Numbered from the stretch's first letter, positions 16,330 through 25,471 are shown. The stretch: DNA of 59,941 nt from Hymenobacter persicinus (GCF_004167665.1 NZ_SEWE01000031.1:1-59941); one strand, 5' to 3'. The notes: generated by a model not told the origin, from the letters alone. A program made the numbers and translations.

Positions 16330-16500
16330 TTAGCCCCGCATCTTGCGAATGATAAAGCCCACGAGCAGCACGACTAGGAAGATGCCGATAACGGCCGACC
16401 AGGCGCCGGCTTTGAAAATGTCACCGGCCAGCTCGCAGCTGCTGAGCGAAAAGGTGAGTAGGATCAGGCAAAGGGCGAAAAAGGAAGAGAAGCGGGTCAT
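16330..16500 (-). CDS. Small membrane lipoprotein
   Basis: The 56-residue product has a signal peptide with lipobox LSSC at about residue 21, a short GDIFKAG linker and a C-terminal membrane segment (about residues 32-50) ending RKMRG. The ATG at 16498-16500 was chosen since it opens the signal peptide; a longer frame starts at 16542. Small two-helix lipoproteins of this kind are common in Hymenobacter-like genomes and have no known role. Confidence 0.65.
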   Translation of the reverse strand: MTRFSSFFALCLILLTFSLSSCELAGDIFKAGAWSAVIGIFLVVLLVGFIIRKMRG

Positions 16501-16642
16501 AGGTGGAGGGCTCGAAAGTGTGGAAGGGAGAAAATTCCGCAAGTGGAATATAGGATTGATACTTGCCCGGCCCCGAAAAGGTTGACCTCCGCCGGCTGTA
16601 CCCCCGTTCCTGGCCCCGTTGCCGCGCCCACCGGCGGGCCGG

Positions 16643-17590
16643 CTACGGGGTGGGCAGCGCGTCGACGGAGTGGCCCAGGTCGCCCAGGGCGGGGTGCTGG
16701 CCGAAAAACTCGTCGCACCAGCGGCACACGTTCAGCAGCTCGGCCGTGCGGGCGTGGGCTGCCGCTTCCGGTACGCCCACCGACTCGCCCATCTTCCACG
16801 GCTCCCCTTGGTTGAGGCGCTGCATGATTTCGGACTTCGAAGCCCGCAGCAGCACGTCGGCCACCTTTTCCCGGCGGGCGTCGCCGAGCGGAAAGCGGGT
16901 GCCGGGGCAGCAGGGGTTGATTTTCCAGAGCTGAATGCTGATTTCCTGGGGCAGCTCGGTGCCGCCCAGAAAGCCCCGGGCCCCGGACAGAATGCTGCAG
17001 AAGTTGTGGGTGGGGTCTTTGAGCCAGATGTTTTTTTCCAGGGCCCGCCCCCGGGCCCAGTTGCCGCCCAGCCACATGTCCTCGGTCGCGCCCCAGTACC
17101 CCCAGCTCAGCCGGTGGCCTTCGGTCACGTAGCTTTCCTTGTCGATGAGCGGGTCGTGGTCGTCGCCGTTGACGCCCCGGCTTTCGAAGAGGTCGGCCAA
17201 AGTCATCAGCCGGGAGCCGGCCAGCTTGTGGTACCGGTCGATGCTGGCAATGTCGAAGCGGGTGACGCCCTTGGCGAGGAGAAAGTCCAGGATTTCGGGC
17301 GTGAGCAGGTCGCCGTTGGTTTGGAGCATTACCTGGGTGCGCCCCTGGTATTTTTCCCGCACGGCATCCAGAATAAGGTAGAGCTTGGCCCGGTCGGCCA
17401 GGGGCTCCCCGCCGGAAAGAATGAGCCGGTCGACCTGGTCGGGCAGATTCCGCACGATGCGCAGGCAGTCCTGGGCGCTGATGCGGGTGCCCTGGGGCCC
17501 GGAGCTGTTGTAGCAATGGTCGCACTTGTCGTTGCAGAGCTGGGTAAACACCCAGTACACGGACTCGCAGTGGTTGAAATCGGTTTTCAT
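16643..17590 (-). CDS. Radical SAM protein with cysteine-rich C-terminal half
   Basis: The 315-residue protein binds the radical SAM iron-sulphur cluster through C19-C23-C26 (CNDKCDHC). LILSGGEPL and MLQTNGDLL are the family's SAM-binding strands. The second half has further cysteines: FCSIL, a CCPG pair and CRWCDEFF near the end, suggesting an auxiliary cluster or metal site. It is not ArsS (no Cys-rich DUF3641-type tail that I can see) and I do not recognise the subfamily. It is the last gene of a seven-gene co-directional run with an ABC importer and a TonB receptor, only 49 bases after the ATPase gene. A peptide or small-molecule modification role is inference. Confidence 0.85.
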   Translation of the reverse strand: MKTDFNHCESVYWVFTQLCNDKCDHCYNSSGPQGTRISAQDCLRIVRNLPDQVDRLILSGGEPLADRAKLYLILDAVREKYQGRTQVMLQTNGDLLTPEILDFLLAKGVTRFDIASIDRYHKLAGSRLMTLADLFESRGVNGDDHDPLIDKESYVTEGHRLSWGYWGATEDMWLGGNWARGRALEKNIWLKDPTHNFCSILSGARGFLGGTELPQEISIQLWKINPCCPGTRFPLGDARREKVADVLLRASKSEIMQRLNQGEPWKMGESVGVPEAAAHARTAELLNVCRWCDEFFGQHPALGDLGHSVDALPTP

Positions 17591-17639
17591 GAGGTCAGGG
17601 CCTGGAAACCCAGGTAGTAAAAGCCAATGCCGGGTGGTG

Positions 17640-18374
17640 CTACCGCTGCGCTTCCACGCTGCGCCAGAAGGCCAGCTCCGAGGTGATGCCGGTGCGCGGG
17701 TCCTGCACGAAGTCGGCCCGCGCGGCAAAGCTGGTGAGCTGCCCGGCCTCGAGGTAGGCGAAGCGCGAGCCCACGGTGAGGGCCTCGCGGCTGTCGTGGG
17801 TAACAAAGATGGAGCTGATCTGGTGCTGACGGCTGACGTGCAGAAATAACTGCTGCATGTCGGCCCGGGTTTGGGCGTCGAGGTTGCCGAAGGGCTCGTC
17901 GAGCAGCAGCAGGCGGGGCCGGATGATGAGGGCCCGCCCAAACGCGACGCGCTGGCGCTGTCCGCCCGAAAGCTGGTGCGGGGCTTTGCGGGCATGGTCG
18001 AGCAGGTCCAGCTCGGCGAGCATGGCTGTCACCTGGGCCTGCACTTCCGGCTCCGGCACGCGGCGGATGCGCAGCCCGAAGGCCACGTTTTCAAACACCG
18101 ATAAGTGAGGAAACAGCAGCGGCTCCTGGTAGAGGTACACCACCTGCCGCTCGTTGGGCGGCAGTGGCCGCAGGTCTTGGCCGAGCAGGTAAAGCTGACC
18201 ATCATCGGGCGCTTCCAGGCCGGCCAGAATCTTAAGCAGAGTCGTTTTGCCCCCGCCCGAGCGGCCCAGCACGGCCAACACCTGCCCGCTCCCTAGCTCC
18301 AACGACACGTTCAGCAGCACCGGCTGGGAACCGAAGCGCTTGGTAAGGCTTGTAACGGTCAGCAGCGCACTCAC
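17640..18374 (-). CDS. ABC transporter ATP-binding protein (YnjD/PotA-like)
   Basis: The 244-residue ATPase has Walker A GRSGGGKTT, the Q-loop YLYQEPLLFPHLSVFENV, signature LSGGQRQRV, Walker B LLLLDEPFGNLD and the switch His in VTHDSREAL. The order and spacing match ATPases of polyamine/iron/thiamine-type importers. Start is GTG at 18372-18374. It lies after two permease genes and before the radical SAM gene, all on one strand. There is no regulatory TOBE domain, which makes it shorter than PotA and close to YnjD. Confidence 0.92.
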   Translation of the reverse strand: MSALLTVTSLTKRFGSQPVLLNVSLELGSGQVLAVLGRSGGGKTTLLKILAGLEAPDDGQLYLLGQDLRPLPPNERQVVYLYQEPLLFPHLSVFENVAFGLRIRRVPEPEVQAQVTAMLAELDLLDHARKAPHQLSGGQRQRVAFGRALIIRPRLLLLDEPFGNLDAQTRADMQQLFLHVSRQHQISSIFVTHDSREALTVGSRFAYLEAGQLTSFAARADFVQDPRTGITSELAFWRSVEAQR

Positions 18375-18488
18375 GGGCGCACCCCGGCGCCGGCGGCGGG
18401 GAGTACGGCAGCAGGTGGCAGACCGGCGGGTCCGGGAAAAGGAAGCGGGATGGGCGGCAGGAGAGGTGGAGTTGGGGCCGAAAATACG

Positions 18489-19256
18489 CTACTCGGGCCG
18501 GCGCAGCAACGCCGGGCGGTTGAGCCAGAGCAGCAGGGCCGGGGGCAATAGCAGCAGCAGGGAAGCCACGGCCGCTAGTTGGCTGTTGGCTTCGCCCACG
18601 TAGGCAAACACCTGCACGGTGAGTGTGCGGACCTTGCCCACGCTGAGCACGTTGGTCAGGCCAAAATCAAACCAGGCCAGCAGGAAGGTCTGAAACAGGG
18701 CGGTGCGCAGCCGGGGCCAGGCCAGGGGCAGCAGTACCCGCCGGAATGCCTGCGCGGACGTGCAGCCCAGGGTGCGGGCCAGGCTTTCGTACTCGGCCAC
18801 CTGGGGCGTCCAGAAGCTGCGCAGCAGCAGCGTGGCATAGGGCAGCGCCACGAGCAGCAGCCCTAGCAGCACCCCGACCCCCGAGCCCGAGAGGTGCAGG
18901 CGAATGATAAACGGCTGAATGAGCGTGGCCAGCAACACCGGAGGCAGGGCGTAGGGCAGGTAGCTGGCCGCTTCCCAGCGGGCCGACCGGGTGGAGCGCG
19001 CCAGGGCCCGGGCCACCGCCAAGCCCCCGCCCGTGGCCAGCACCGCCACCGTGCCCGCCAGCAGCAGACTGCGGCCCAGGCCCGCGAGCAGGTCGTTGTC
19101 GGTGGCCCCGAGCAGGCTGCGCACCGCCGTCAGGGAGTACGCCGGGGGCAGGGCCGCGGGCCAGCGCCACTGCTCGGCCAGGGCCAGCAGCCCCAGCAGC
19201 ACGAAGGGCAGGGCTAGTAGCAGGCCCAGCAGCGCGGGAAGCAGCCTAGAGCGCAT
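18489..19256 (-). CDS. ABC transporter permease 2 (YnjC-like half)
   Basis: The 255-residue protein has six membrane segments and the permease signature in the loop SLARTLGCTSAQAFRRVLLPLAWP. It overlaps the end of permease 1 by 11 bases, so the two are translationally coupled. In E. coli the corresponding YnjC is one long protein; here the two halves are separate genes. Substrate unknown. Confidence 0.87.
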   Translation of the reverse strand: MRSRLLPALLGLLLALPFVLLGLLALAEQWRWPAALPPAYSLTAVRSLLGATDNDLLAGLGRSLLLAGTVAVLATGGGLAVARALARSTRSARWEAASYLPYALPPVLLATLIQPFIIRLHLSGSGVGVLLGLLLVALPYATLLLRSFWTPQVAEYESLARTLGCTSAQAFRRVLLPLAWPRLRTALFQTFLLAWFDFGLTNVLSVGKVRTLTVQVFAYVGEANSQLAAVASLLLLLPPALLLWLNRPALLRRPE

Positions 19257-20103
19257 GACGACGGTGTAAGCGCACCAGCAGCCCGATCAGAGCCAGCAAA
19301 CCCAGGGCCACCAGGAAGCCGGCCAGGTAGCCCGCGGGCAACTCCCGCAGGTCGAAGCGCTGCAGGCGGGTAGCAATGTAAACCGAGAGCATCTGCGGGT
19401 AGGGGCGGCCCAGCAGCAGGGGAATGTCGTAGGCACCGAGCGTGGCAATAAAGCTGAGCAGCAGGGTAGGTGCCGCCCGGCCCAGCAGCACTGGCGCGGC
19501 CACCCGCCGCCGAAACTGCCCGCCGCTGGCCCCCAGCGTCAGGGTCAGCTGCCGAAACTCGTCGAGGCGGCTTTCCTCGTAGATGGCCTGGAGCAGCAGG
19601 GTCAGCAGCGGAAACGTGAGCAGCACGTGGGCCAGAATAATGCCCACCCCGGCCGCATCCTGCACCAGCTCCGGAAAGCCTTCGATGCTGGTGGTAAGCC
19701 CGCTTTGGTAGCTCAGGCGGGAAAGCCAGCCCGACCGACTCAGCAGCTGAAACAGGTAGAAGGCCACCACCAGCGCGGGCATCAGCAGGGGCAGGTGCAG
19801 CAAGAGCCGCAGGGGCCCGCGGCGCAGGGCTTCCTGGGCGCCCAGCACCAGCCAGAGCGCCAGCGCAGCCGCAACACCTACGGCGGCCAGGGCAATCCAG
19901 GCGCTGTAGAGCACCGCCCCCAACAGGCCGGTTTGCGCGCCCAGACCCCGCCAGTAGTGCAGGGTAAAGCCCCCGGCCAGGGGCCCGGCCACCCCCAGAC
20001 TGCCCGCCAGCGCGTAGCCCAGCCCGGCCAGCGGCAGGCCCACCACCAGCAGGCCGTAGGCTGGCAGCAGGGTGCGGGAAAAGAAGGAGGATGAAGCAGC
20101 CAT
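19246..20103 (-). CDS. ABC transporter permease 1 (YnjC-like half)
   Basis: The 285-residue protein has six to seven membrane segments. The cytoplasmic loop EFRQLTLTLGASGGQFRRRVAAPVLLG carries the EAA-type contact motif for the ATPase. The ATG at 20101-20103 follows 169 bases after the binding-protein gene. Together with permease 2 it forms a heterodimeric channel of the iron/polyamine/phosphonate importer class. Confidence 0.87.
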   Translation of the reverse strand: MAASSSFFSRTLLPAYGLLVVGLPLAGLGYALAGSLGVAGPLAGGFTLHYWRGLGAQTGLLGAVLYSAWIALAAVGVAAALALWLVLGAQEALRRGPLRLLLHLPLLMPALVVAFYLFQLLSRSGWLSRLSYQSGLTTSIEGFPELVQDAAGVGIILAHVLLTFPLLTLLLQAIYEESRLDEFRQLTLTLGASGGQFRRRVAAPVLLGRAAPTLLLSFIATLGAYDIPLLLGRPYPQMLSVYIATRLQRFDLRELPAGYLAGFLVALGLLALIGLLVRLHRRHAL

Positions 20104-20272
20104 GCGAAAGTTGGAAGCGGGAAAGGTGTTTACATCGGGAAAGTACCATTTCTGGCCGGGTTACGACCAGGGTGGCGCCGGCCTCTTGAGCGAAGGCAGA
20201 GCGAACCTACCCCGAACGCAGCCCGAAACGAGCTTCGCGGGGAAGTACAACTTCGCCGCCGCTCCGGCAGCA
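20104..20272. other. Non-coding gap inside the importer operon, GCGAAG-rich
   Basis: 169 bases between binding-protein and permease genes with repeated GCGAAG/CGAAGC words (for example around 20180-20260). No promoter box or terminator is visible. It may be a degraded intergenic repeat. Confidence 0.35.
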
Positions 20273-21490
20273 TTATTTCTCGATCACCTGGGTGCGGAAA
20301 TCCTGGAACAGGCGGGTCATGTACTCCGGGTCGGGCTCGGGCAGGGCCAGGTTCTGGATGGCTTCGCGCCGGGGCGCGTACCGGCGCGAAGGCAGCTGCT
20401 CGAACTGCCGGCGCTGGGCCGCGGGCAGGGTCGAGAGCTTGAGCACGGTATGGTCGCCCCAGACGTTGGGGTCCATCTTCTGGAGCTGGGCCTCGGGTGA
20501 AATCAGGAAGTTGACGACCAGCAGGGCGGCCTCGGGGTGGCGGGCGTGCTGCACGATGCCCAGGTAGTGGGAGTTCTGGATGGTGCCCGGGGCCGGCACG
20601 TAGGCCCGGGCCGAGGCCGGGAACACCCGCTGATTGACTTTATTATCGACCTCGGCGTCGTTGTTGGAGAAGGTGAAAGCCACCTCGCCGTTGGCAAAGA
20701 GCTGGTGCAGGGGAGCCAGCTGCTCAGGGAAGGTTTGGCCCTGCTTCCAGAAGTAGCGCTTGTTCTCGTTAATCACCCGCCACAGCTCGCCCGACCATTT
20801 CCGGTACAGGGCCTCGTTGAACTTGCCCCGGAACAGCGCCGGGTTGCCCGACAAGGCCATCATCCAGGACTTGAGCAGGGTCATGCCCGTAAACTCGTTG
20901 GGGATGGTGAACTGCCCGGGGTGGGCTTTCAGGAAGGCGGGCAGCTCGGCAAAGGAGCGGGGCGGGGCCGCCACCCGGCTCGAATCGTAGATGAAGGTGA
21001 ACTGCACGTTGCCCCAGGGGCACTCCATCCCATTCACCGGCTGCTGAAAGTCGGTGTTGATAAACGGATTTTGCAGGTCGAGCAGGTGGGCGTTGGGCAG
21101 CTTGTCCACGAAGGGCCCCAGCAGGGCATCCACCTGCCGCAGCTGGTAGAAGGTTTCGCCGTTGATCCAGAGCAGGTCGGCCTCGCTGGGCTGGTCGGCG
21201 GCCTGCTCGGCGGCCAAGGTTTGCACGAGGCCCGCACCCTGCCCGGCCGAAATCTGCAGGTCCACGTTGTAGCGGCGCTTCACCTCGGGCTTCACGTAGG
21301 TGGTCATGTAGCGGTTGATGAGCGGGTCGCCCTGCCACATCACCATGCTCACCATTTGCCCCCGGCCCGCGGCTTCAATTTGCGGCCAGCTTTGGGCTAG
21401 CACCTGCGCCGCCTCCCGGGGCTTATCGGCGGAGTTGCAACCGCCTAGCAAAGCCAGGGTGGCGAGGTAGAGAAGAAGTCGTTGTTTCAT
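20273..21490 (-). CDS. ABC transporter substrate-binding lipoprotein (YnjB-like)
   Basis: The 405-residue protein starts with a signal ending in the lipobox LLGGC, so it is anchored in the periplasm. GDPLINRYMTTYVKPEVKRRY, ADLLWINGETFYQL and the WMMALSGNPALF region follow the pattern I recall for E. coli YnjB; the ligand of that protein is not known. The ATG at 21488-21490 was chosen because it opens the signal peptide. It is preceded by a TonB receptor gene, so outer- and inner-membrane uptake steps are encoded together. Confidence 0.85.
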   Translation of the reverse strand: MKQRLLLYLATLALLGGCNSADKPREAAQVLAQSWPQIEAAGRGQMVSMVMWQGDPLINRYMTTYVKPEVKRRYNVDLQISAGQGAGLVQTLAAEQAADQPSEADLLWINGETFYQLRQVDALLGPFVDKLPNAHLLDLQNPFINTDFQQPVNGMECPWGNVQFTFIYDSSRVAAPPRSFAELPAFLKAHPGQFTIPNEFTGMTLLKSWMMALSGNPALFRGKFNEALYRKWSGELWRVINENKRYFWKQGQTFPEQLAPLHQLFANGEVAFTFSNNDAEVDNKVNQRVFPASARAYVPAPGTIQNSHYLGIVQHARHPEAALLVVNFLISPEAQLQKMDPNVWGDHTVLKLSTLPAAQRRQFEQLPSRRYAPRREAIQNLALPEPDPEYMTRLFQDFRTQVIEK

Positions 21491-21514
21491 GTAAAAGAGA
21501 AATGCGCTTAACCA

Positions 21515-21621
21515 GAACGTCATGCAGAGGCGGAGCCGAAGCATCTCGCGTGCAATGCTAAGCAGATTACCGTGGCAACGTCAGCACGCGAGATGCCTCG
21601 CGTGGCTCAACATGACGTTCG
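21515..21621. repeat. REP/MITE-like inverted repeat element
   Basis: Left arm 21515-21552 (GAACGTCATGCAGAGG to CATCTCGCGTG) and right arm 21585-21621 (CACGCGAGATGCCTCG to CATGACGTTC) are imperfect inverse copies of about 37 bases around a 32-base loop. It sits between the receptor and binding-protein genes. Confidence 0.8.
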
Positions 21622-21637
21622 GTTATTATTGCGGCAA

Positions 21638-24600
21638 TTACAGCGCGTAGCGCAGGCCAAACTGGAACTGGCGGGGGGCGCTGGCGTTGCGCTTCACGAT
21701 GCCGGCGCTGGGCGGCCCCACCTGAATCTGGTTGCTCTGGGTGGCATTGTTGGCGTAGCCGCTCAGATTCTGGGTGTTGAGCACATTAAACACGTCGGCG
21801 GTCAGCTCCAGACGGCTGGTTTTCTCCCCGAAGTGCAGCGAGTACTGGGCGCCCACGTCGAAGGTGCGGGCCCAGGGCAGCCGGTCGGAGTTGCGGCCCT
21901 GGCCGGGAAACCGGTCGGCGTTGCCCAAGTAGGCGGTGCTGAAGGAGCTGCCGTCGCCGTTGAGGTCATTGGTGAAAACGGTGGTGCCGGGCACGAGGTA
22001 AACGCCCGTCACGCGGTTGACGGGCTGCCCGCTTTGCAGCAGCGCGGCCACGGTCAGGCGCAGGCTGCGGACCGGGTAGTAACTGCCAATGGCGTTGATG
22101 ACGTGGGTCCGGTCGTTGATGGAGTTGGCAAACTCGGGGGCGTAGTTGTTGGCGTCAGCGGCCCGGAAATTCACGTCCTCGGTGTCGTTTTTCAGGTTCG
22201 ACAGCGTGTACGACACCCGGTAGCCGACCTTATCCTCGGCCGCATCCTTTTGCAGGTTGAAGGAGGCGGCCACGTAGCGGGAGCGGCCCGCCGACTCAGT
22301 CATCACCACGTTGCGGGCCACGCCGGTTACGGTCTGCCCGTTGATAATTGCGCTGCCGTCGGGGCGGATGGGCACCGGGCGGGTGGCGTCGGCCTGGGCC
22401 GGGGTGCGCACCACCACGTTGTTGGGGTCGTTCTGGGCGTACTCCGACACGGCATTCACGTTGCGCAGCCGGAACAGGTCGTAGCTGCGGTTGTACATGG
22501 CGTCCACGTAAAACAGCGTCTTGCTGCTGACCTGGTACTGGTAGCCCAGCGTGCTCTGGTGCGAATACGGGTTGGCGTAGCCGTTGGGGTTCAGGATGCG
22601 CCGCTCGTAGCTGCCCACAGTGGCCCGCTGGCCCTGCAGGCTGGCCGCCGACGGGCCCTGCAAATACGCCACATTGCTCACGCTGCCGCTCAGATTGCCG
22701 TCGAAAGTGATGCGGTCCACGTTGGTGTTGGCGGGCAGCGCGCCCACGCGCACCAGCTCCCGGAGCTGGGTTTTGTAGTCGGCGGAGGTGGTGTTCTGCT
22801 GGAGCGCGTCGCTGTAGACGGTGTAGAGAATCTTGTCGTAAAACAGGCCATAGCCCCCGCGCAGGCTGCTGCGCTCGGTCAGGCGCAGGTTGAAGTTAGC
22901 CCGCGGGGCCACGTTGTTCCGGTCGCCGTGGGCGGCGCCGCCCCTGGAGAGGTTGTCGTAGTCGTAGCGCAGGCCCAGGGTCAGGTTCAGGCGGTCCGTC
23001 ACGGCGTACTGGTCTTCGAGGTAGATATTATACAGGTTCTGGGTGGTGCCGAAGGAGGCCGGGCGCAGCTCCACGTTGTAGTTGAGCACCTGGGCGTCGG
23101 CCGGAATGTCGGTGATGCTCAGCCCGGCGCCCAGATTGCGGGCCCGTAGCGCAGCCAGCTGGGCCGGGGAAAGCTGCACGCTGTAGCTGCCGTTGGGGTT
23201 GCCCCCGCCAAACAGCCGGTGCTCGGTGCTGATGACGCCGAAGCCGCCCTTGAAGGTGCTGCGGCCGCGGAGCAGGGAGAACTTCTGCTGGGCCTGCCAG
23301 GTGCTCTGGTGGGAGTCGAACAAATAGCCGGGGTGGCCCAGCACGGCCACGGTCTGCCCGCCGCTGTTCACCGTCACGTCCGGGCTGTTGGGGTTGTCGG
23401 CGCGGGCGTAGTTCCAGCGGAAGCGGGCGTACTGCAGGTCGGTTTCCGCGGTGAAGCGGCCCCCCACGTACACGTTCTGAGAAGCAACGTTAATCGAGTT
23501 GCGGTCCTGGCGGTTGCCGGTCGAGGGGAAGGCCACGCCGCCGTCGAGGCCGCCGCCCTGTCGCTCAATGTTCACGATGCCCACGTTGGCCCGCAGCGAG
23601 GAGCGCAGCCGCTCGGTCCAGCGCTGGTCGAGTTTGCCGGAGAGGTAGGTGAAGCGGTTTTGCCCGCGCACGGTGGCGTTGATACCCAGCGCGGGCGAGG
23701 TCAGCACGTTGTCCTTGAAGTCGAAGGTCTGCTCGGCGTTCAGGTAGAAGAAGGTCTTGTCCTTCACCAGGGCGCCGCCCACGCCGAAGCCGAACTGCTG
23801 GCGCTGGAAGCCGCCCTTCACCTGGTTACCCGACAGGTCGCGCTGGGCGAAGTCGGTTTTGCCGTCGATGCCGGGGCCGGGGCGGGTGAGGTAGAAGGCC
23901 TCGGCGCTCAGGTCGTTGGCGCCCGACTTGGTAGTCACGTTCACGATGCCGTTGGCCGAGTTGCCGAACTCGGTGCTGAAGTTGTTGGTCAGCACGTTCA
24001 CGTTTTGGGCAAAGCCCACCGGAATGGCGAAGCGCTGTCCGCCCAGGAAGTTCTCGTTGTTGTCGAGCCCGTCGATGAGGTAGTTGGTGTAGAGGCCGTT
24101 GGCGCCGTTGATGCTCACGTTGGGCGCTTCCGAGAAAAAGCCGGTGGCCAGCGTCACGTTGGGCAGCCGGTACAGGGCCCGGGTCACGTCGCGGGCCTCA
24201 ATGGGCAACTCCCGCAGCTCCCGCGCCGACAGTTCGGCGGCCACCTCGGCGTTTTGGGTGTTGATACTCGTGCCGTTGTTGGGTGCCCGTACCGTCACGC
24301 CGGCCAGGGTCTGGCTGCTCACGGTGGGCAATACCAGCGTCACGCTCGGGGCGGAGTTGGCGCGCAGGGTGAGGCCGGCTTCCCGCACGGCTGGGTAGAC
24401 GGCGGTGGCGGTGGTGCTCACGGCGTATTGCCCGGCCGTGCTCAGGCCCCGAAACCGCGCCTGGCCCTGGGCGTTGGTGGGCTGCTCGGCGGTGAAGCCG
24501 ATTGCGGCGTTGTCGAGGTGTACGGGCAGGCCCGCTACGGGCTTGCGGGCATTGTCGAGCACTGAAACTACTAAATCAACCTGGGCCCAGACGCGGGACA

Positions 24601-24652
24601 GGGGCAAAAAGAACAGGCACAGAAAAGCACTAAAAGCGAAAAGCTTTTGCAT
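21638..24652 (-). CDS. TonB-dependent receptor, Oar-like with carboxypeptidase-regulatory-like domain
   Basis: The 1004-residue protein has a signal peptide (cleavage after VWAQ, about residue 24), an N-terminal beta-sandwich of the carboxypeptidase-D regulatory type (residues 25-115), a plug domain (SARELRELPIEARDVTRALYRLP, then NVSINGANGLYTNYLIDGLDNNENF) and a large beta-barrel ending QFQFGLRYAL. The plug and barrel resemble Oar-type receptors. It imports a bulky or scarce ligand across the outer membrane with TonB energy. No SusD partner is next to it, so a polysaccharide is unlikely. Context links it to the YnjBCD-like importer downstream and to the ArsR operator upstream. Confidence 0.92.
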   Translation of the reverse strand: MQKLFAFSAFLCLFFLPLSRVWAQVDLVVSVLDNARKPVAGLPVHLDNAAIGFTAEQPTNAQGQARFRGLSTAGQYAVSTTATAVYPAVREAGLTLRANSAPSVTLVLPTVSSQTLAGVTVRAPNNGTSINTQNAEVAAELSARELRELPIEARDVTRALYRLPNVTLATGFFSEAPNVSINGANGLYTNYLIDGLDNNENFLGGQRFAIPVGFAQNVNVLTNNFSTEFGNSANGIVNVTTKSGANDLSAEAFYLTRPGPGIDGKTDFAQRDLSGNQVKGGFQRQQFGFGVGGALVKDKTFFYLNAEQTFDFKDNVLTSPALGINATVRGQNRFTYLSGKLDQRWTERLRSSLRANVGIVNIERQGGGLDGGVAFPSTGNRQDRNSINVASQNVYVGGRFTAETDLQYARFRWNYARADNPNSPDVTVNSGGQTVAVLGHPGYLFDSHQSTWQAQQKFSLLRGRSTFKGGFGVISTEHRLFGGGNPNGSYSVQLSPAQLAALRARNLGAGLSITDIPADAQVLNYNVELRPASFGTTQNLYNIYLEDQYAVTDRLNLTLGLRYDYDNLSRGGAAHGDRNNVAPRANFNLRLTERSSLRGGYGLFYDKILYTVYSDALQQNTTSADYKTQLRELVRVGALPANTNVDRITFDGNLSGSVSNVAYLQGPSAASLQGQRATVGSYERRILNPNGYANPYSHQSTLGYQYQVSSKTLFYVDAMYNRSYDLFRLRNVNAVSEYAQNDPNNVVVRTPAQADATRPVPIRPDGSAIINGQTVTGVARNVVMTESAGRSRYVAASFNLQKDAAEDKVGYRVSYTLSNLKNDTEDVNFRAADANNYAPEFANSINDRTHVINAIGSYYPVRSLRLTVAALLQSGQPVNRVTGVYLVPGTTVFTNDLNGDGSSFSTAYLGNADRFPGQGRNSDRLPWARTFDVGAQYSLHFGEKTSRLELTADVFNVLNTQNLSGYANNATQSNQIQVGPPSAGIVKRNASAPRQFQFGLRYAL

Positions 24653-24751
24653 AAAAAAAGAAGAGAGCAGGCAAACTGAAACAACAACCCAGCGCCGAGC
24701 AGGCCGCCCACAGCGCGCCTACCCCGGCAGGGGACCGACAAAGCAGATGTT

Positions 24752-25471
24752 TCAGCTGGCCGGCGGTCCGCGCCGCGGAAGGGCCCGCCGGGCTGAGTCG
24801 AGCGGGACGGACAGGCGGCGCGGGCGCAGCTGCGGGGCCACGGGGCGCAGGCGCCGCAGCCGCCGTTGCAAAAGCCGCGGCAGCGGTTGGCGCAGGGCCC
24901 GGGCCAGGTCCTGCTCGTTGTCGACGTCGGCCAGCGGGGGCAGCAGCTCCACCGCCGCCCCCGCATGGCGCAGCTGCTGGCGCAGGGCGGCGCCCAGCTG
25001 GGCGGTCCGCCAGGGCAGGGCCTGCCAGGCGGCGGCCTCAAACTGTTGCCGGGTTACGCCCAGCAGGTACACGCCCCCGTCGGTGGCCGGGCCCAGCACA
25101 GCCTGACCCTGCTGCAGGGTGGCCACGGCCCGCCGGAGCAGGCTTTCGTCGAGTTGAGGGCAGTCGTTGCCGATGACCAGCAGCTGCTCGTAGCCCTGCT
25201 CGAACACCTGCTGCATAGCCCCGGTCAGCCGTTCGCCAAACGTGGCCCCGCGCTGCCGGTTCGAATCGAGGCACACCACCGTGGTGCCGGTCCGGGCCGC
25301 CGTAGCCTGGGCGTGCCGGATCAGCTGAGCCGCCACGGCCGCGTTGCGGTCCGGTGTGCCGCCCACAAACTGCTTGTGCTGCGCCTCGTCCCCGGCCGAG
25401 CGGGTAAAGAGCAGGATAGCAACGGTAGGGGAGGGGTGCGTCAAGGCCGGGGGCGTGGGGCCGCCGGGCAA
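24752..25471 (-). CDS. DUF2064 glycosyltransferase-A-like protein (TIGR04282 type)
   Basis: The 239-residue product shows [38 protein letters not shown] and [13 protein letters not shown], the core of the DUF2064/TIGR04282 family, which belongs to nucleotide-sugar transferase folds and is often found with radical SAM genes in arsenosugar clusters. The usual N-terminal KxxxxGxxKTRL nucleotide-binding motif is not present; [12 protein letters not shown] stands in its place. No ATG lies upstream, so the start is TTG at 25471 or 25444. It is the first gene after the bidirectional ArsR operator. The C-terminal 40 residues are Arg/Pro-rich. Confidence 0.78.
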   Translation of the reverse strand: MPGGPTPPALTHPSPTVAILLFTRSAGDEAQHKQFVGGTPDRNAAVAAQLIRHAQATAARTGTTVVCLDSNRQRGATFGERLTGAMQQVFEQGYEQLLVIGNDCPQLDESLLRRAVATLQQGQAVLGPATDGGVYLLGVTRQQFEAAAWQALPWRTAQLGAALRQQLRHAGAAVELLPPLADVDNEQDLARALRQPLPRLLQRRLRRLRPVAPQLRPRRLSVPLDSARRALPRRGPPAS

